The translations under genes and the position numbers were made by a program. A stretch of 64,000 nucleotides of DNA from an uncultured bacterium (lineage in GTDB: Bacteria; Actinomycetota; Coriobacteriia; Coriobacteriales; Coriobacteriaceae): NCBI GenBank assembly GCA_905215815.1, contig CAJMRN010000001.1, forward strand, positions 1 to 64,000, given 5' to 3'. The notes beneath the pieces were generated by a model. The model did not search any database. It was given only the letters and a program-made list of their open reading frames with translations, and was not told the DNA's origin. Position 1 is the first letter of the stretch. Each line of letters begins with the position of its first letter. Shown here in pieces: positions 60,099 to 64,000 of this stretch.

Positions 60099-61037
60099 CT
60101 ACTCCTTCGAATCGTTTTGAACTTTGCTGGCGGTCAGCATCTGCTCGAACATCGAGGCCGACTGCGAGAAATCGCTCGGCAGTACGACCGTCGATGTTTT
60201 ACCCGTGCGAGCGAACTCTGTCATCATCTCGGACCACTGCGTAAACATGAACAGCTGGTTGGCCTCGTCGTTACCGACACCCGTCTCCTGGATGATCTCG
60301 AGCGAATCCTTGATGCCCAGCGCGATGGCCTTGCGCTGGTTGGCGATACCCTCGCCCGCTTTTTCCATCGCCTCGGCCTCGGCGGTCGCCTCGGTGACGC
60401 GCTTGATGCGGTCGGCCTCGGCGAGCTCCTGCGCAGCAGCGCGCTTGCGCTGGGCGGCGTTGATGTCGTTCATGGAGTTCTCGACCTCGGTCGGCAGCGC
60501 GATCTTGGTGATGAGTGTCGACACGAGGGTAAAGCCGTAGGCAGCCATCTGCTCGGACACGGTGGCATTAACGTCCTTGGCGATGTCATCCTTCTTGGCA
60601 AAGACCTCATCGAGCGTATAGACGGGGATGGAAGAGCGCAGGGCGTCGGTGATGAAATCACGCATCTGGTCGACGGGCTCCTGCAGCATGTAGTAGCTCT
60701 TGTAGATGCCCGAATCTGCCGGGCCGGCGCCCATATCATAGCTCACGTGGTACTGAGCAGAGACCTCAAGGCCGATGGTCACGTTGTCCTGGGTCTTAAC
60801 GTCGATGCCAAAGCCGTTTTTCATGGTGCGCAGACTCACCGTGGCGGCCTTGCGGTCGATCACGGGCACCTTCATGTGGAAGCCCGCGTTGACGATGCGG
60901 TTAAACTTGCCCAGACGCTCGATGATCACGGCATGCTGCTGTTCAACGACATAGCAGGCGCTGGGGAGCAGCAGCAACAAAATGATGATGGGAAGTAGAA
61001 AGCTCGTAAGGGCAGCGATGATACCGGGCAACAGCAT
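60099..61037 (-). CDS. SPFH/Band 7 (stomatin-like) membrane protein
   Basis: The 312-residue protein has an N-terminal TM helix (FLLPIIILLLLLPSACYVV). A Band 7 domain follows with QQHAVIIERLGKFNRIVNAG, RTMKNGFGIDVKTQDNVTI and the DVNATVSEQMAAYGFTLVST segment. A coiled-coil region rich in Ala/Glu is then seen (AQELAEADRIKRVTEATAEA). Such proteins form ring-like membrane scaffolds near proteases or in lipid domains; no NfeD or FtsH partner is adjacent. GAGGAGAG precedes the ATG at 61037. rlmH follows six bases after its stop codon. Confidence 0.88.
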   Translation of the reverse strand: MLLPGIIAALTSFLLPIIILLLLLPSACYVVEQQHAVIIERLGKFNRIVNAGFHMKVPVIDRKAATVSLRTMKNGFGIDVKTQDNVTIGLEVSAQYHVSYDMGAGPADSGIYKSYYMLQEPVDQMRDFITDALRSSIPVYTLDEVFAKKDDIAKDVNATVSEQMAAYGFTLVSTLITKIALPTEVENSMNDINAAQRKRAAAQELAEADRIKRVTEATAEAEAMEKAGEGIANQRKAIALGIKDSLEIIQETGVGNDEANQLFMFTQWSEMMTEFARTGKTSTVVLPSDFSQSASMFEQMLTASKVQNDSKE

Positions 61038-61154
61038 GGTCTCTCCTCTGATAGGCACACGTTGGCACTAGGATACCCGCACGAAGCAGCCACGTGACAC
61101 CAACAGGAGGCCCATAACAAAAAAGCTCCCATTGCTGGGAGCTCTTTCAATCAA

Positions 61155-61241
61155 TGGTGCGGGCGAAAGGACTTGAACCTTCATGGGGTTGCCCCCATAC
61201 GGACCTGAACCGTACGCGTCTGCCAATTCCGCCACGCCCGC
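61155..61241 (-). tRNA. tRNA-Leu(CAG)
   Basis: The 87-base class II tRNA has acceptor GCGGGCG and a long variable arm (TGGGGGCAACCCCA). The anticodon arm is TACGG-TTCAGGT-CCGTA (CAG), and CCA is encoded. Confidence 0.95.
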
Positions 61242-61284
61242 GTGCAGGAATTAGAATAACGGAGCGCCACCGCGAACGCAAGAA

Positions 61285-62202
61285 CTATTTTTGAAAAAGT
61301 TGGCGAGCATTTTCCCAAGCGGCCTGCGCAATCGTCTCAGCATCCTCACCGGTACGATCGACACGGTCGTTGACCAGCGTGTTTGCCGTGATAGAAATCA
61401 TTGCCGGCTCGCACTCAAGACCACGAATGGGCTCCGGCGCCATATACGGGCAATCCGTCTCAAACAAAATGCGATCGAGCGGAGTTGCCGCAAACGCCTC
61501 GCGCACGTCATCGTTACGCTTAAAGGTGGCCGCACCACCATAGGCGATATAGCAGCCCAAACCCACAAAGCGCTCCATCGTGGCTCGATCCTCGCCAAAA
61601 CAGTGCAGCACGCAACCGGCCTGAGGCACACCCACCTCGCGTAGCACGTTGTACGCATCCACGTGCGAGGTGCGCTCATCATCTGTGTCCTCGTGTCGCA
61701 GGTGCAGCTCCACCGGAACATTGCGGCGCACGGCAACTTCGAGTTGGCGCGCCATACAGTCGGTCTGCACGCTGTGGGGCGCCGGCGCAATATCGTCGTC
61801 GTAATCCATGTGGTAGTCCAGACCGATCTCACCGATACCAGCGCACAAAGGGTCATCGAGCGCAGCAACAACCTGCGCGTGAATGTCGTCGGTATAATCC
61901 GGCGCGCCATAGGGGTGAACGCCAGCGAGATACTTGATCTGCGGAATATCCCGCATCGGTAGAATTTCGCGCACGAGCCAGTCGCTATAGTCCGTCACGC
62001 TGCGCTTGTCGGCGATGGGGTCGAGCATCGTCACCAGCAGGTCGACGCCCGCAGCCTTGGCGCGCAGGAGCGTCTCGGGCACATCCTTGCCCCAGAACGA
62101 AAGCAGATGCGCATGTGTGTCGGCAAGCGGTGCCAAGGGCACGGGACAAGCAACCGTCTTCTTTTTCTTGGTAAACGTCACGCGTTCGGCATTAGGCGTC
62201 AT
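61285..62202 (-). CDS. tatD: TatD-family deoxyribonuclease
   Basis: The 305-residue metal-dependent DNase has LADTHAHLLSFWGKDVPETL, the mid motif GIGEIGLDYHMDYDDDIAPA, a metal His cluster in ELHLRHEDTDDERTSH, CVLHCFGEDRATMERFVGLG, and LFETDCPYMAPEPIRGLECE. The first ~25 residues form a Lys-rich extension. It overlaps the rsmA stop by 11 bases and belongs to the common metG-tatD-rsmA group, although here the order on the minus strand is metG, rsmA, tatD. Confidence 0.9.
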   Translation of the reverse strand: MTPNAERVTFTKKKKTVACPVPLAPLADTHAHLLSFWGKDVPETLLRAKAAGVDLLVTMLDPIADKRSVTDYSDWLVREILPMRDIPQIKYLAGVHPYGAPDYTDDIHAQVVAALDDPLCAGIGEIGLDYHMDYDDDIAPAPHSVQTDCMARQLEVAVRRNVPVELHLRHEDTDDERTSHVDAYNVLREVGVPQAGCVLHCFGEDRATMERFVGLGCYIAYGGAATFKRNDDVREAFAATPLDRILFETDCPYMAPEPIRGLECEPAMISITANTLVNDRVDRTGEDAETIAQAAWENARQLFQK

Positions 62203-63052
62203 GGATTAGCTCCCGGGCCAGACGGACAAAGTCGGCAACATCGAGCGTCTCGGCGCGCGTGGTGGGTGAGATACCGCAAGCCTCAAAGGCGGCATCGAGC
62301 ACGTCCTTGGCAAAGCCGTTGGCGCTCATGGAATTGCGGATGGTCTTGCGACGCTGAGCAAATGCGGCGTCAATCACGCGGGCCACAAACTCGCGATCGA
62401 GTCCTTCGGGCACCACGCCGTCAACACGGTCGATACGCACGACGGCCGAGTCCACGTGCGGTGCCGGCATAAAGCAACGCGGCGGCACCTCAAAGCGACC
62501 CGTCACCTGCGCATACAGGCCGAGCTTTGCCGTATAGCCGCCATAGGTCTTATTGCCCGGCACTGCGGCAATGCGATCGGCAACCTCCTTTTGAACCATG
62601 ACGACGGCGCGCTTGAGCGCGGGCATCGTCTGGAAGAACTGCAGGATGATCGTCGCCGCCACGTTATAGGGCAGGTTCGCGACAAATACCGTCGGCTCAC
62701 CGCCCGCAACCTGCTCAATCTGCTCCGGCGTCACCCTGAGCGCGTCGCCCATGATAAAGCGGAAGTTGGCGTAGTCAGCGGCATGGGCATCGAGCACCGG
62801 CTCGAGCTCGGGGTCGGCCTCGATCGACGTGACGCACGCCGCCTCCTGCAGCAGCGCAAGCGTGAGCGTACCAACGCCCGGACCGACCTCGAGCACGCGC
62901 TCATCGCCCGCAAGCTCGGAAAGCTCGCAAATGCGCTCAATTACATGGTTGTCGATCAGGAAGTTCTGGCCCAGGCGATGCTTGGTCGCAAGGCCAAACT
63001 CCTCCAGCAGCTCCCTTGTTGCCGTGGGGTTTGCCAAAGGCGAAGTTGTCAT
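62192..63052 (-). CDS. rsmA: 16S rRNA dimethyladenosine transferase (KsgA)
   Basis: The 286-residue methyltransferase dimethylates A1518 and A1519 of 16S rRNA. The N-terminal LATKHRLGQNFLIDNHVIER and SAM-binding VLEVGPGVGTLTLALLQ are typical, as are NLPYNVAATIILQF (motif IV) and the C-terminal PPRCFMPAPHVDSAVVRID. The last part ends in AFAQRRKTIRNSMSANGF. It lies between metG and tatD on one strand, a widely conserved operon. Confidence 0.95.
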   Translation of the reverse strand: MTTSPLANPTATRELLEEFGLATKHRLGQNFLIDNHVIERICELSELAGDERVLEVGPGVGTLTLALLQEAACVTSIEADPELEPVLDAHAADYANFRFIMGDALRVTPEQIEQVAGGEPTVFVANLPYNVAATIILQFFQTMPALKRAVVMVQKEVADRIAAVPGNKTYGGYTAKLGLYAQVTGRFEVPPRCFMPAPHVDSAVVRIDRVDGVVPEGLDREFVARVIDAAFAQRRKTIRNSMSANGFAKDVLDAAFEACGISPTTRAETLDVADFVRLARELIHDA

Positions 63053-63084
63053 AGTTGCCTCCTTAGCATGGTGGCGGCGTCTTG

Positions 63085-63120
63085 AAACAAAAGGGCATGG
63101 ACCGTTGCGGCCATGCCCTT
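63085..63120 (-). terminator. terminator after metG
   Basis: A perfect 10-bp stem (63091-63100 with 63111-63120) is followed on the minus strand by TTTTGTTTC, 40 bp past the metG stop codon. It implies rsmA has its own start signal or depends on readthrough. Confidence 0.7.
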
Positions 63121-63159
63121 ACATCTAAACAGCAAATTGCCGATATGGCGCGCGGCGGC

Positions 63160-64000
63160 TTAGCCCAGACGCGGGAACAGCGGCTCGCCCTTCTCGACGG
63201 GCTGACCACCGGCAAGCAAGCCCCAAGTGCAAATGCCCTTGAGGTCGTCGCTCGCGGCCTCGTCCTCGCAGGACAGGCGGCGCAGGACCTCGGCAGAGGT
63301 CTGAGGCATGAGCGGCATCAGCAGGTGAGCGGCGATGCGGATGGCCTCGAGCAGGTTGTAGATCACAAATGCCAGCTCGTCAGCCTTGGCCTCGTCCTTG
63401 GCAAGCGCCCAGGGCTCAGAGTCCTCGATGTAGTGGTTGGCGGCGTGGATGAGCTCCATGACCTCGTCCTTAGCTCCACCGTAATCGAGCACGTCCATCT
63501 TGGCCATGTAGCGCTCGACCAGGCCATCGGCGATCTTTGCCAGCGGGTTGTCGAACGCATCGAACGACGCGGGCTTGGCGGGCGCGCAACCGTCAAAGTA
63601 CTTGCCGCTCATGTTGAGCGAACGCGAGATCAGGTTGCCCCAGCTGTTGGCCAGGTCGGCGTTGTAGACCTGCTCCATGCGATCGAAGCTGATGGCACCG
63701 TCGGTGCCGGGGACGACGTCGGTCATAAAGTAGTAGCGATAGCCCTCGACGCCTAGCATGTCGATAACGTCCTGCGGAGCGATGGCGTTGCCGCGGCTCT
63801 TGGACATCTTCTCGGCCTTGCCGGTCTCGGCATTGCGCACGGTCAGGAAGCCGTGGGCAAAGACATGCTCGGGCAGAGCCTCGCCGATGGCCATGAGCAT
63901 GGCGGGCCAAATGACGCAGTGGAAGCGGATGATGTCTTTACCCACGATGTGGAACTGCGCAGGCCAGCGATAGGCCAGCTCGGCACGCGCCTCGTCGGTG
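63160..64000 (-). CDS. metG: methionyl-tRNA synthetase, N-terminus outside window
   Basis: The C-terminal 280 codons of a class I synthetase are seen. They include WPAMLMAIGEALPEHVFAHG, the KMSKSRGNAIAPQDV catalytic loop, and the anticodon-binding helix bundle with the LANSWGNLISRSLNMSGKYF segment. It lacks the extra C-terminal tRNA-binding (EMAP-like) domain. The frame remains open to the window edge (LAYRWPAQFHIVGKDII), so the gene continues beyond 64000. It precedes rsmA and tatD on the same strand. Confidence 0.95.
   Translation of the reverse strand, partial: TDEARAELAYRWPAQFHIVGKDIIRFHCVIWPAMLMAIGEALPEHVFAHGFLTVRNAETGKAEKMSKSRGNAIAPQDVIDMLGVEGYRYYFMTDVVPGTDGAISFDRMEQVYNADLANSWGNLISRSLNMSGKYFDGCAPAKPASFDAFDNPLAKIADGLVERYMAKMDVLDYGGAKDEVMELIHAANHYIEDSEPWALAKDEAKADELAFVIYNLLEAIRIAAHLLMPLMPQTSAEVLRRLSCEDEAASDDLKGICTWGLLAGGQPVEKGEPLFPRLG

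Overview
This window looks like chromosome of a gut actinobacterium of the Coriobacteriia, most probably Collinsella or a close relative. It has about 60% G+C and strongly GC-biased third codon positions. It carries anaerobic ribonucleotide reductase (nrdD/nrdG), a fructoselysine (Amadori product) cluster, DUF3793 next to a flavodoxin, and many short palindromic intergenic repeats. No plasmid replication, phage structural, rRNA or CRISPR features are visible.

Layout. 1-3.1 kb: small hypothetical genes and two low-complexity proteins. 3.1-7.9 kb: ettA, an ArsR/SdpI pair with a palindromic operator, tcdA and a TatD-like hydrolase. 8.0-14.8 kb: a fructosamine operon on the minus strand (YfcC-type transporter, amidohydrolase, FrlC-, FrlB- and FrlD-like proteins) behind a GntR/UTRA regulator. 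14.9-16.5 kb: two HAD phosphatases. 17-19.9 kb: an isolated plus-strand cassette of an unknown protein, a ClpP-like protease and a membrane-anchor-less VirD4/TraG ATPase. 20-26.3 kb: pgi, a truncated Fe-alcohol-dehydrogenase-like protein, an SOS-type Y-family polymerase with a YolD-like partner, a copper-type HMA protein, and DUF3793 with flavodoxin.

26.4-31.3 kb holds a 1,505-residue anchored surface protein with an alpha/alpha-toroid domain, preceded by a cobalamin riboswitch. 31.5-34.7 kb is a polar amino acid ABC transporter whose permease carries an extra ectodomain. 34.7-46 kb holds nfo, two oxidoreductases separated by copies of an 80-bp palindromic repeat, panE, metY with a Cys-containing leader peptide, a divergent LysR gene, rnhA, an acylphosphatase and a Fur-family regulator. 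46-50 kb holds a SlyD-UreE-like pair, a dipeptidase and a YgjP-like metallopeptidase. 50-55 kb holds folE-HD-folB and nrdD-nrdG, with large hairpins between the nrd genes and NrdR boxes upstream. 55.7-64 kb holds four tRNAs, serS, proC, rlmH, an SPFH protein, tatD, rsmA and the 3' part of metG.

Much of the interest lies in regulation. Sites that can be read directly include a cobalamin riboswitch, tandem NrdR boxes, two LexA-type boxes under a near-consensus promoter, a CsoR-type operator, an IdeR-like box, an ArsR operator and an upstream leader peptide. The strongest candidates for undescribed biology are the B12-controlled toroid surface protein, the orphan ClpP-VirD4 cassette, the SlyD-UreE pair without urease genes, and the large hairpins between nrdD and nrdG. 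All assignments come from reading motifs and context; no database search was run.
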